Source: an uncultured Acetatifactor sp. (GTDB taxonomy: Bacteria > Bacillota > Clostridia > Lachnospirales > Lachnospiraceae). Taken from it: a stretch of DNA of 15,690 bases. Below, piece after piece: positions 6,654-13,303 of the stretch; the first letter of the stretch is position 1, and each line of letters opens with the position of its first letter. The stretch lies in NCBI GenBank assembly GCA_910587555.1, contig CAJULV010000079.1:1-15690 (forward strand), read 5' to 3'. The position numbers and the translations under genes are program-made. The notes under the pieces were generated by a model. The model was not told where the DNA came from, searched no databases, and saw nothing but the letters and a program-made list of their open reading frames with translations.

Positions 6654-7676
6654 CTATACCCGGAATACCAGCAGAATGTCAATTCCTGTGCCCCGGCAGG
6701 TAATTCTTACCTCCACTTCCCCGGTTCCCTCCAGTCTTTCCAGAATCCGGAACAGCCTCCGCTCACTGGCCTCCATTTCTCCGTCCCGTTTTCTTCCATT
6801 TCGTCCGGTACAGGAAATGCGCATTCTGCTCTGCCTGGGAATGGAGGTAAATGCCGTCTCCTGCAGGACCTCTTTCTTAAACTCTGCAAAGCTTCCCGCA
6901 CTGTCAATCATCCCCTGAACCAGTCCGGAGCTCTCTTCCGCATTTTTTATACGGACAAAAAAGCTCTTTTTGTCTGTCAATATGCCATGGAACCGGATGC
7001 GGCTTCTTTTGAAAAGCATGAAACAAAACAGCATCCACAGCCATCCCAAAATTCCTCCGGCCAGTAAGGCGGCAAAAATGCACAGAAGCAGCATTCCAAC
7101 CAGCAGCCAGCAGATGATGCTGCTATATTCGTCATGCCCTTCAGGCACAGGTTCCCCGGTTCCGACAGGCCCACTCTCTTCCCCCGGCATATCCCCGCCT
7201 TTATCAAGGCTTGTTGTCTCTTCCCCTGGGGCAGGAGGGTCTTCCGACTTCTGGGATTCCTGTCCTGAATCTCCATCCGGCTCCTGTTCTTCCTCGGCAC
7301 CAGGTGTTTTCCCCACTTCCGGTTCTGGAGTCTGTCCGGTTTCTCCCGGCTTCTGTGTTGTCCCTTCCCCTTCCGGATCCGTTCCCTCCTCTTCTTGCTT
7401 CCCCGGCTCCTTCGATGGTTCCGTTTCCGCCTCTCCGGTGCCAGGCTCTCCCGGTTTTTCCGTTGGTCTGGCTTCCGGTTCTGTTGTGGTTCCCGGTTCT
7501 GAAGATTCCTCTTTCCCATCTCCCATATCCCCGGGAGGCGAGGACTCCTTCTCCCCTGCCGTCGCCGTCACCTGGCATGTGCTGCTCCCCGACTGTGCAT
7601 TCAGCGGTAACGGCCTGAAACAGAGGATAAGCGCCGTAAGACATATCAATATACAAAATATATTTCTCTTTTTCAA
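6654..7676 (-). CDS. Membrane protein with long PEGT-rich extracellular stalk
   Basis: 340 residues if started at TTG 7676, which is preceded by AAGGAG; this start gives a proper signal peptide (KKRNIFCILICLTALILCF, cleavage near Ala27). Residues about 40-180 are almost only Pro, Glu, Gly, Thr and Ser (for example PGEPGTGEAETEPSKEPGKQ), a disordered stalk. A hydrophobic block at about 185-222 gives one or two membrane spans, followed by a basic KRSRIRF border and a 115-residue C-terminal domain rich in Arg and Glu, predicted cytoplasmic. Just after the signal peptide comes SSTCQVTATAGE, like the ECKVTAT motif of the two small secreted neighbours, perhaps a shortened copy of that domain. There is no LPXTG motif. 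It could anchor or sense the surface structure made by its neighbours; that is inference. No named family recognised. Confidence 0.72.
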   Translation of the reverse strand: MKKRNIFCILICLTALILCFRPLPLNAQSGSSTCQVTATAGEKESSPPGDMGDGKEESSEPGTTTEPEARPTEKPGEPGTGEAETEPSKEPGKQEEEGTDPEGEGTTQKPGETGQTPEPEVGKTPGAEEEQEPDGDSGQESQKSEDPPAPGEETTSLDKGGDMPGEESGPVGTGEPVPEGHDEYSSIICWLLVGMLLLCIFAALLAGGILGWLWMLFCFMLFKRSRIRFHGILTDKKSFFVRIKNAEESSGLVQGMIDSAGSFAEFKKEVLQETAFTSIPRQSRMRISCTGRNGRKRDGEMEASERRLFRILERLEGTGEVEVRITCRGTGIDILLVFRV

Positions 7677-7784
7677 TCGGTTCTCCTTCCGCAGCCATAC
7701 AGACACGGCTGCAAAGCACACCATACAGGACTTTTATGCCCTTTTTGAGACCGCTCCTGTTGGAATCGGCCCATTTGCAGGTGG

Positions 7785-7816
7785 AAAAGGACTGGGCTGT
7801 CCCTCCAGACAGTCCT
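7785..7816 (-). terminator. Rho-independent terminator after the 7832 gene
   Basis: On the minus strand AGGACTG and CAGTCCT pair across a loop that can itself form CTGTC/GACAG, followed by TTTTCC. It begins 16 bp after the stop of the small secreted protein gene. The T-run is short, so termination may be partial. Confidence 0.5.
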
Positions 7817-7831
7817 GATATACATATGTCC

Positions 7832-8329
7832 TTATTCGGCATAATCTCCCAACGCAAAGGCAAAGGTAAATTCTCCTGTGTAAGTATCTGCTTTGGCAAG
7901 CTCAGCAGACACCTTTCCTTCCGCCTCCGTGTATTCCGCATCGCTGATCTGCAGCTTCCCTGTGCTTCCAGACGCCTTGCTTGCATGGATCCATTCCGTG
8001 GCTTCCTGGGCGATGACTGCCTGACTTGTCTCCCCCGTAAGGGTTCCTGTCAGCGTAAAGCTATCTGCCGTAGGCCGGACGGTCACACTCTGACTGGGAA
8101 GGATGTTCCCTTTTACGGACACCGTGTAGCCTGTTTCATACTCCCCGGAGCCGCTGTTGTACTGCAGTTCCAGAATCGCAGGCACCTGCACGGAATAGCT
8201 GCTGCTTACAGTCGCCGTGACCTTACACTCCCCTGTTCCGTCTGCCGTGTACTCCTGAGCACACACGGGCAGGCAGCTGATGATGGATGCTGTCGCAAGA
8301 ACCATTGCTGTGAACATTTTCTTTTTCAT
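7832..8329 (-). CDS. Small secreted beta-rich protein (paralogue A)
   Basis: 165 residues with a clear signal peptide (MKKKMFTAMVLATASIISCL, cleavage after CLPVCA). The mature chain opens EYTADGTGECKVTATVSSSY and VQVPAILELQY and ends ADTYTGEFTFAFALGDYAE. Its nearest relative is the 8616 gene product, which has the same opening (EYTTEGTAECKISCQVNSSY, VSIPATVGLTY) and closing (ADTYTGTLVFTFGLEDY). The strand-rich pattern and the terminal TYTG.(F/L).F.(F/L) strand suggest an Ig- or WxL-like beta-sandwich, as in secreted Gram-positive surface proteins. There is no membrane or sortase anchor, so retention would need a partner. AGGAGGG precedes the ATG by nine bases. A GC-rich hairpin lies just upstream and a terminator just downstream, so this gene may have its own transcript level. 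Function unknown. Confidence 0.85.
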   Translation of the reverse strand: MKKKMFTAMVLATASIISCLPVCAQEYTADGTGECKVTATVSSSYSVQVPAILELQYNSGSGEYETGYTVSVKGNILPSQSVTVRPTADSFTLTGTLTGETSQAVIAQEATEWIHASKASGSTGKLQISDAEYTEAEGKVSAELAKADTYTGEFTFAFALGDYAE

Positions 8330-8365
8330 ATGGCAAAACCCTCCTGTTTTGAAAAATGATTTCTA

Positions 8366-8384
8366 CCGCCTGCCGAGCAGGCGG
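8366..8384. repeat. GC-rich stem-loop before the 7832 gene
   Basis: CCGCCTGC, three-base loop, GCAGGCGG: a perfect 8-bp stem about 37 bases before the start codon. No T-run follows directly, so it may influence translation or mRNA stability rather than end transcription. Confidence 0.65.
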
Positions 8385-8508
8385 CATGTCGCAGTTTCTG
8401 TTTCCTCCCTGATCCGGACAGGCAGAATCCTTCTTTATAAAAACCGCAGGACTTTGTTATTTAGTGCCTAATCGGCCATCAAATTCCTGTCCTCCAAATT
8501 CCCTTTCC

Positions 8509-8542
8509 TTCAGACAGCCGTCCTGTTAGACTGCTGTCTGAA
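8509..8542. repeat. 10-bp inverted repeat between the secreted-protein genes
   Basis: TTCAGACAGC and GCTGTCTGAA separated by 14 bases. It is perfect over ten pairs but not followed by a T-run on either strand. It could be an mRNA processing or stabilising hairpin, or an operator. Confidence 0.65.
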
Positions 8543-8615
8543 AGATGGCTGCCTGGCTTTCAGCAGGGAACCTTCAATTTCATAAATCTCCGGCTGCTTC
8601 CTGATTCCGTTCGTA

Positions 8616-9173
8616 TCAGAGAGTACTCTTTTTCTCGTAATCCTCCAGTCCAAAGGTAAAGACCAGGGTGCCGGTATAAGTATCCGCCGCTTTCACCTCC
8701 CTGGTGGTCACTGTCCCAGCTGCATATACATACTCTGTTGCGGAAATCTCCACATACTCTCCCATGTCAAAGAGCGGGGTTGTCCCTCCGGGATACCACC
8801 TGCTTTTCTCCATGTTCACCGTTACGGAAAGAACTGTGCCGGTCTTCTCTCCCGCGATAGTGCCATCATAGAAGTCGCCGCCTATTCCACTCGTCAGTTC
8901 ATTCGTCAGTCTGGTGGGCTCCACCTGGACCATCTGGTTCAGCAGCAAATCGCCCTTCACCCCCACCTGAAAACTGCCGGTAGCCGTTCCCGCGTCCACC
9001 GAGTAGGTCAGCCCCACCGTTGCCGGGATAGATACGGTATAGGACGAATTTACCTGGCAGGAGATCTTACATTCCGCCGTGCCCTCCGTGGTGTACTCCT
9101 GGGCTGCCGCAGTCATGCCGCCCTGCAGCAGCATTGCCGCCGTTAAAAGTGCCGCCAAAATCCTGTTTCTCAT
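8616..9173 (-). CDS. Small secreted beta-rich protein (paralogue B)
   Basis: 185 residues with a signal peptide (MRNRILAALLTAAMLLQGGM, cleavage near TAAA). The mature part starts EYTTEGTAECKISCQVNSSY, continues VSIPATVGLTY and VKGDLLLNQMVQVEPTRL, and closes ADTYTGTLVFTFGLEDYEK. The same blocks occur in paralogue A (VKGNILPSQSVTVRPT), so the two arose by duplication and then diverged; the middle here is about 25 residues longer. The opening has two cysteines (ECKISC) against one in A, which might allow a disulphide. No anchor is visible. AAGGAGG lies five bases before the ATG. A nested hairpin (9205-9242) separates it from the gene to its right. A structural subunit of a surface assembly is a reasonable guess; no family name recognised. 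Confidence 0.85.
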   Translation of the reverse strand: MRNRILAALLTAAMLLQGGMTAAAQEYTTEGTAECKISCQVNSSYTVSIPATVGLTYSVDAGTATGSFQVGVKGDLLLNQMVQVEPTRLTNELTSGIGGDFYDGTIAGEKTGTVLSVTVNMEKSRWYPGGTTPLFDMGEYVEISATEYVYAAGTVTTREVKAADTYTGTLVFTFGLEDYEKKSTL

Positions 9174-9204
9174 GAAAACCTCCTTCTTCCCTGCCTGTTG
9201 TTAT

Positions 9205-9242
9205 AGGCAGCCTGTGCCGGCAGGTTCCTGCACTGGCTGCCT
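9205..9242. repeat. Nested stem-loop between membrane-protein gene and paralogue B
   Basis: AGGCAGCC (9205-9212) pairs with GGCTGCCT (9235-9242); inside, GTGC/GCAC or CAGG/CCTG can also pair. No T-run follows on the minus strand. It occupies most of the 83-bp gap ahead of the strong ribosome-binding site of 8616-9173. Confidence 0.65.
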
Positions 9243-9256
9243 GCATATACCGGATC

Positions 9257-9778
9257 TTAGTCCAGAATTGCCAATGTTACCTGGTTGCTTCCCTGTGTCA
9301 GGCCCACATACCCGCCGGACGGTTCCGGGTAATAGGGAATCTGGAGGAAGTCCAGGGTATATTCCCCCGGCCCCAGTGTCTCTCCGGGCACCCACTCTAT
9401 GTACTGGCCGGAGGGGATCAGGTCTGTTTCAAAAACCAGTTCTCCAGTCCCGGCATCGTAAATTTCATAGCGCAGCAGGAAGTCAAGGTTCTCTTCCCGG
9501 TTATCCAGCTGTACCACGGTCTCCCGGCCGATGGTGGTATCTTCAATCCCGGAAAAATAAACGCTTCTGCCCGCAAGGGGATTTGGGGCAGATTCTTCTC
9601 TCTGCTCCCCTGTCGCCCTGGCATCCACCATCATGCCACCCTGGCTGCTCCTGGTTTCCGTCCCTTCGTGCTTTATGTACCCTAACCAAAAGGCAGTGAT
9701 AACCGCTATGATTATTACTGCCGTCAGCACTGCCGGGATTATTTTTCTCCATTTCCTTCTATTCTGGTTTCTCCCCAT
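9257..9778 (-). CDS. N-terminally anchored membrane protein with extracellular beta domain
   Basis: 173 residues. A basic start (MGRNQNRRKWRK) precedes one hydrophobic span (about 13-33, IIPAVLTAVIIIAVITAFWL), so the ~135-residue C-terminal part lies outside the cell. That part contains NLDFLLRYEIYDAGTGELVF, TDLIPSGQYIEWVPGETLGP and GEYTLDFLQIPYY, a strand pattern like Ig-type fold domains of surface proteins. AGGAAGGAA directly before the ATG at 9778 decides this start; a GTG at 9814 would add 12 poorly supported residues. It sits between the LRR protein and the two small secreted proteins in one orientation and could be their membrane partner. Family not recognised. Confidence 0.78.
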   Translation of the reverse strand: MGRNQNRRKWRKIIPAVLTAVIIIAVITAFWLGYIKHEGTETRSSQGGMMVDARATGEQREESAPNPLAGRSVYFSGIEDTTIGRETVVQLDNREENLDFLLRYEIYDAGTGELVFETDLIPSGQYIEWVPGETLGPGEYTLDFLQIPYYPEPSGGYVGLTQGSNQVTLAILD

Positions 9779-9861
9779 TTCCTTCCTTTCTGCCGGGTCT
9801 TTTCCGGCTTCCACAGCATACTTCTATATTCATTTTCCCGTCTTACTCAGTCCGGCTTCCG

Positions 9862-11847
9862 TCAGTCATGGGTGGAGATAGTCATCCGCACTGTCCCTTC
9901 CCAGTCCCCGGCAAGCCTCTCCCCTGCCAGCCAGAGGTTGAATCTGGATTCACTGTCCGTGCTGTCTTCCACCGGCAAATCCTCCTCCCAGAACTCCAGA
10001 GGCAATATCCTCCCGGACTGCTTATCCCGCATGACAAAACTGTCACCATCCATGTACAGGGTAAAAAGACCCGAACTTACCAGGTGCTTTATTGTCACCG
10101 GGATAAACCCGATCACCCTGTTGTTCTCCACATCATCCGTAAGGACAACCTCTGCCGGAACCGTTACAATAAAAACCGCCTTAAGCTCATAATGATACAG
10201 GTCATACAGACGGATGAAACTGCCGGTAATCAGATTCAGGTCACCGCTCCCCTCAGCCACCAGTTTTTTTGCTGCAACCAGTTCGTCCTGCAGTTCCTTC
10301 CATTTGTCAGCCGGATATCTCCCAGCTAACGTCCAGCCCTCCATATCATTCTCCACCATTCCAGACAGTTCCCTCAGCGCGTTGAGCCTTACCACAAACG
10401 TCACTTCCCTGCGCACGGCAGCCCAGTCGTATTCATACTGGTATACATTCCCGATCTCCACTGTGGTGGGAGTGATGGTCTGAATTGATGCCATAAAAGC
10501 ATTAGACGCTATGTTTCGGGTATTGTCCCCCAGTATGATATAGTCCGGAATGGTGCTCATGTCATAGGCTTTCTTCGCAAAGGCATCCGTGCCGATCACC
10601 GTAACGCTGTCAGCAATCTCTATGTGGGATGCCTTTGTGTTGGCAAATATCTTATCGTGGATCTCCGTGACACCCTCCATGAAATGAATGGTGTAGCCAT
10701 CGGATGTACATGCAGGGCTGCTCACCGAACTCACAACCTGAGATACGCCCGCAGCTCCCGTCTTCCCCGGAGTAATGTAGATGTCCTTCAAATTCTTCAT
10801 GCCATAAAAAGGGATGTTCAGTCCGTTATATTCCATGTCCCCCGGAATGGTCAGGGATTCTGCTCCCTCACAGTACTGAAAGCAGTAGTCGGAGAGGCTG
10901 TCAACCGTATCTGGAATCACCACTGCTTTCAGGGAAGTGCAGTATTCAAAGGCACTCTCCCCTATGGTCTTCACACTTGCAGGCAGCGTGTATTCCTGGA
11001 GATTTGAGAACCTGGCAAATGCCTCATGTCCCACGTTGGTGATTCCTTCCCCTACCGTCACGCTGACAATCTTTTTCCGGTAAGCCTTGTAGGGTTGGTA
11101 ATCATAATAACCCAGTCCCGCCATCTCACCGGTGCCAGTGAGTTCCAGTCGGTAGGTATCATTTCCCAGACCGTACAGCGCGGCAATCACGTTATCGTCA
11201 AAGACTGCATAAGTGTCAAAGCTGTTCCCATATTTGCCGCTGCTGTTGCCCATATTCCACTGCATCAGCCTGTCATCGGGATAGACAGTCAGGTCATGGG
11301 GGCTGATGCCTTCATCGCTGCTTCCGCCTCCGGCTCCATCTTCCCCATTTTCCCTGTCTCCTTTGGAATCACCGTCCAGCCTGTTATTATCCGTACCAGC
11401 CTCAGTATCTGTACTGGATCCGTCATCCGCATCTTCCCTACCGGCTTCCTGTGTGTCCTCGATGCCGTCTGGCTCTGCACAGCTGCCTGACACAGCCGCC
11501 CCGTCCCCTCCCGATACCGTTCCGCTGTCATCCAGGCTTCTTTCCGTGCTGTCATCCCCCGGCTCCGCCTCTCCCATACCCCTCCCGGCAGCATCATCGC
11601 CTTGTTCTCTGGCGGCATCCGTCCCTGCGGCAGCACTGCCTGATTCTCTGGCGGCATCTGTCCCTGCGGCAGCACTCCCACTGCCTTCAGCATTCTCTCC
11701 GGGTGCAGTGCCATTTTCCACGAAACTTTCCTTCACCAGGTTGTTTCCAGATCCTGTGCTTTCCGCCTGCACAGGGCACAGCCCGGATATTACAATACTG
11801 AAACTCATCAGTACCACGGCTGTGCCTGTCCTCATAAACTGTTTCAT
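9862..11847 (-). CDS. Secreted BspA-like leucine-rich-repeat protein
   Basis: 661 residues. Signal peptide 1-28 (ending SGLCPVQA); acidic Gly/Ser/Asp/Glu-rich linker about 30-190 with a 13-residue tandem repeat (GSAAAGTDAARES); LRR_5 (BspA-type) repeats about 255-455, for example NLQEYTLPASVKTIGESAF and SLKAVVIPDTVDSLSDYCF. A helical FIVAR-like segment follows at about 485-550, with KWKELQDELVAAKKLVAEG. Residues about 555-661 (IVTVPAEVVLTDD ... AGDWEGTVRMTIS) resemble the beta domain of the two small secreted neighbours. BspA-type repeats usually mediate protein or matrix binding at the cell surface. There is no sortase motif or C-terminal membrane span, so attachment may depend on that shared domain. 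Start 11847 follows AAAGGAG; the frame extends to 11928 without support. First gene of the exported cassette. Confidence 0.88.
   Translation of the reverse strand: MKQFMRTGTAVVLMSFSIVISGLCPVQAESTGSGNNLVKESFVENGTAPGENAEGSGSAAAGTDAARESGSAAAGTDAAREQGDDAAGRGMGEAEPGDDSTERSLDDSGTVSGGDGAAVSGSCAEPDGIEDTQEAGREDADDGSSTDTEAGTDNNRLDGDSKGDRENGEDGAGGGSSDEGISPHDLTVYPDDRLMQWNMGNSSGKYGNSFDTYAVFDDNVIAALYGLGNDTYRLELTGTGEMAGLGYYDYQPYKAYRKKIVSVTVGEGITNVGHEAFARFSNLQEYTLPASVKTIGESAFEYCTSLKAVVIPDTVDSLSDYCFQYCEGAESLTIPGDMEYNGLNIPFYGMKNLKDIYITPGKTGAAGVSQVVSSVSSPACTSDGYTIHFMEGVTEIHDKIFANTKASHIEIADSVTVIGTDAFAKKAYDMSTIPDYIILGDNTRNIASNAFMASIQTITPTTVEIGNVYQYEYDWAAVRREVTFVVRLNALRELSGMVENDMEGWTLAGRYPADKWKELQDELVAAKKLVAEGSGDLNLITGSFIRLYDLYHYELKAVFIVTVPAEVVLTDDVENNRVIGFIPVTIKHLVSSGLFTLYMDGDSFVMRDKQSGRILPLEFWEEDLPVEDSTDSESRFNLWLAGERLAGDWEGTVRMTISTHD
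11605..11679 (-). repeat. 39-bp tandem repeat in the LRR protein linker
   Basis: Two adjacent units (start spacing exactly 39 bp) match over about 33 bases with one difference and encode a 13-residue repeat. The near identity suggests recent duplication; copy number may vary between strains. Confidence 0.75.
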
Positions 11848-12059
11848 GTCCGTCCGCTCCTTTCCAACTTTTTCATCCCCCCTGTTATTTCTCTTTTGTT
11901 TCCCTACCACCCCCTTTCCCAGAAGCATTCAGCCACCAAAGGCTTATTCATCCCTCAGATACAGCCAGATGTCAGTCCTAAGGGCATACCAGCGGAAGAA
12001 AAAATGTATCCGCTCCTGTCCTGCCATCGCCTCTCTGCCTGGTCTGTACCCCCGACATC
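11848..12059. other. Spacer between repA and the exported cassette
   Basis: About 210 bases without a convincing gene. It includes a small AGCGGA/TCCGCT hairpin (about 11990-12015) around an A-rich loop, but no clear terminator or promoter. The cassette promoter should lie here or be shared with repA. Confidence 0.4.
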
Positions 12060-13124
12060 CTATCCCCCACCAAAGCCCCGGGCCATGTCGTGGCTGACAA
12101 GGCTCGCATAATACTGGCTGATGGTCACAGGGGCATTGAACAGGGCAGAAAGGGTGTAGGCACGGACATTCCCCACAAGGGTAGTATTCTTATCCAGGCA
12201 GTCCATTACATACTCGATGTGGGAACTGTCCAGTTTTAGGAAACGGTTCTTCACCACCTCCGTGTACATGTCTTCCTGGTTGATGCGGGTGGTCTTCCGG
12301 CTGCTGCTGCAGGTTTCCGCCATAAGCTCCACGAAGCCGTCCAGCCTCTCCCGGTCATAAGGATGCCGTTCCAGGAGGATGGGGTAGCTGATGTTCTCCC
12401 GTATCAATGCACAGTAGGCGCTGTACAGTTCCATCCCATCCATCTGCCCTCCCCCATCCGCTCCTTCTCCCCTTTCCGCCCGAAAAACATCCGGCATAAC
12501 CGGATTGATGGATGGATCAGTCTCATTCATCTCAGTATTGTTAAAGTCAGTATTATTTGTTTGTGTTTTTCGCAATTCAAGACTTGTGGTTTTCACATTT
12601 CCTGATTTGTGATTTTCACATTTCTGGATTTGTGATTTTGCATCCTCCGGCTGTCCGGGCTTACCAGGCGGTGTAAATCTATTCCCCGGTGCCGGTTCCG
12701 GCCCTGATGGTACAGTCCCCACAGGCAGATCAGGCGGAGGATTCTTCCCAGGCGCCTGGGGCTTCTGGATGAAGTTCTTCACATAAATCACGTTGGGTTT
12801 CCCCAGTCCACGCCGTTTCCGTTCAATCAGCCCGGCTCCCTTTACGGAATCCAGTTCACCCAGCAGCCTGTTTGCTTTCTGCTCCGCACAGACAAGCGTC
12901 TCCATCACATCGGCAATGGTAAAGATGATGTACACCCTGCCTTCCCCGTCCATCCACCTGTTTTTCACGGAGAGAGACATCCGGTCCAGCAGAAGCCCAT
13001 AGAGCACCTTTGCCTCCACTGATACTCCCTTAAAACGGCTGTCGGTAAACAGCACTTTGGGAATACGGTAAAAACTATACTGTTCCGCCTCGTTGCCATA
13101 GTAATAATCCAGTTCAAGCGGCAT
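12060..13124 (-). CDS. repA: Replication initiator RepA (RepA N-terminal domain, DUF6017-like tail)
   Basis: 354 residues. The N-terminal domain (about 5-118) matches the replication initiator A family: FYRIPKVLFTDSRFKGVSVE, AKVLYGLLLDRMSLSVKNRW, then the winged-helix part through GLIERKRRGLGKPNVIYVKN. A Pro-rich and Asn/Thr-rich linker (about 120-215) follows, and the C-terminal part (ISYPILLERHPYDRERLDGF ... GNVRAYTLSALFNAP) resembles DUF6017. The protein should bind the origin and start theta replication of the excised circle or plasmid. The ATG at 13124 follows AAGGAGG; the frame remains open to 13235 over leader hairpins. The linker region carries four 23-bp DNA repeats, consistent with an origin inside the gene as in other RepA_N replicons. 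It lies downstream of parB behind a terminator and structured leader. Confidence 0.92.
   Translation of the reverse strand: MPLELDYYYGNEAEQYSFYRIPKVLFTDSRFKGVSVEAKVLYGLLLDRMSLSVKNRWMDGEGRVYIIFTIADVMETLVCAEQKANRLLGELDSVKGAGLIERKRRGLGKPNVIYVKNFIQKPQAPGKNPPPDLPVGTVPSGPEPAPGNRFTPPGKPGQPEDAKSQIQKCENHKSGNVKTTSLELRKTQTNNTDFNNTEMNETDPSINPVMPDVFRAERGEGADGGGQMDGMELYSAYCALIRENISYPILLERHPYDRERLDGFVELMAETCSSSRKTTRINQEDMYTEVVKNRFLKLDSSHIEYVMDCLDKNTTLVGNVRAYTLSALFNAPVTISQYYASLVSHDMARGFGGG
12559..12650. repeat. oriV: Iteron-like 23-bp repeats, candidate replication origin
   Basis: Four adjacent units start at 12559, 12582, 12605 and 12628. Units two and three are closest: ACTTGTGGTTTTCACATTTC and ATTTGTGATTTTCACATTTC; units one and four are degenerate. 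Each core has the dyad TGTGA-TTT-TCACA or a variant. The period is not a multiple of three, so the protein is not repetitive here and the repetition is at DNA level. A 15-bp-spaced TCAGTATT(G/A)TT pair (12532-12557) and AT-rich sequence lie beside it. Confidence 0.65.
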
Positions 13125-13147
13125 ACGGACCTCCTTTCTCCCTTCCG

Positions 13148-13167
13148 GGCAGACTCTGAAGTCTGCC
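13148..13167. repeat. repA leader stem-loop 2
   Basis: GGCAGACT, loop CTGA, AGTCTGCC: a perfect 8-bp stem with a four-base loop, about 24 bases before the repA start codon. Confidence 0.7.
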
Positions 13168-13195
13168 ATATTGTTTTCAAATTCCTGCTGTATGC

Positions 13196-13215
13196 CCTGC
13201 GGCATCCGCCGCAGG
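13196..13215. repeat. repA leader stem-loop 1
   Basis: CCTGCGGC, loop ATCC, GCCGCAGG: a perfect GC-rich 8-bp stem between the parB terminator and stem-loop 2. Confidence 0.7.
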
Positions 13216-13233
13216 AGAAATCTATCAGAACGC

Positions 13234-13279
13234 AAAAAAGCCGCCCGGCAACTGTTTTAGTCAGTCACCGGACGGCTTT
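13234..13279 (-). terminator. Strong terminator after parB
   Basis: AAAGCCGCCCGG and CCGGACGGCTTT pair with one mismatch; inner ACTG/CAGT extend the hairpin. On the minus strand TTTTTT follows at once. It begins 25 bp after the parB stop. It closes the DUF5348-parA-parB operon, or acts as an attenuator if transcription continues into repA. Confidence 0.85.
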
Positions 13280-13303
13280 ATACGGCACTTTCCATCCTAT
13301 CTT

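Larger units (their letters stand above)
8330..8615. other. Intergenic region with two stem-loops
   Basis: 286 bp between the two small secreted protein genes. It has no gene but holds stem-loops at 8509-8542 and 8366-8384. On the minus strand a TTTTTATAAAG segment (around 8440) could be part of a promoter for the 7832 gene; I find no matching -35, so no promoter is called. Confidence 0.55.
13125..13303 (-). promoter_or_regulatory. Structured leader of repA
   Basis: Read leftward from parB, this segment holds the terminator hairpin (13279-13234), then stem-loop CCTGCGGC/GCCGCAGG (13215-13196), then stem-loop GGCAGACT/AGTCTGCC (13167-13148), then AAGGAGG and the repA ATG. Three stems in series before a replication gene suggest copy-number control by attenuation or antisense RNA. 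No promoter could be identified with confidence on either strand. Confidence 0.45.

Noticed and set aside
6970..7818. Long plus-strand open frame (282 codons) opposite the stalk protein
   Set aside because: It is the reverse reading of the repetitive PEGT-coding region; it is Ser/Pro-rich, lacks a ribosome-binding site and no family is visible.
7832..9173. Classical pilin or sortase-dependent subunits
   Set aside because: No LPXTG motif, no pilin lysine motif, no prepilin peptidase site and no sortase gene in the window.
11306..12097. Plus-strand frame of 263 codons opposite the LRR protein linker
   Set aside because: Ser/Pro-rich reverse reading of the acidic Gly/Asp linker; no start signals.
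12747..12760. 14-bp palindrome CCCAGGCGCCTGGG in repA
   Set aside because: Short, and explained by Pro/Gln/Ala/Pro/Gly codons in the Pro-rich linker.
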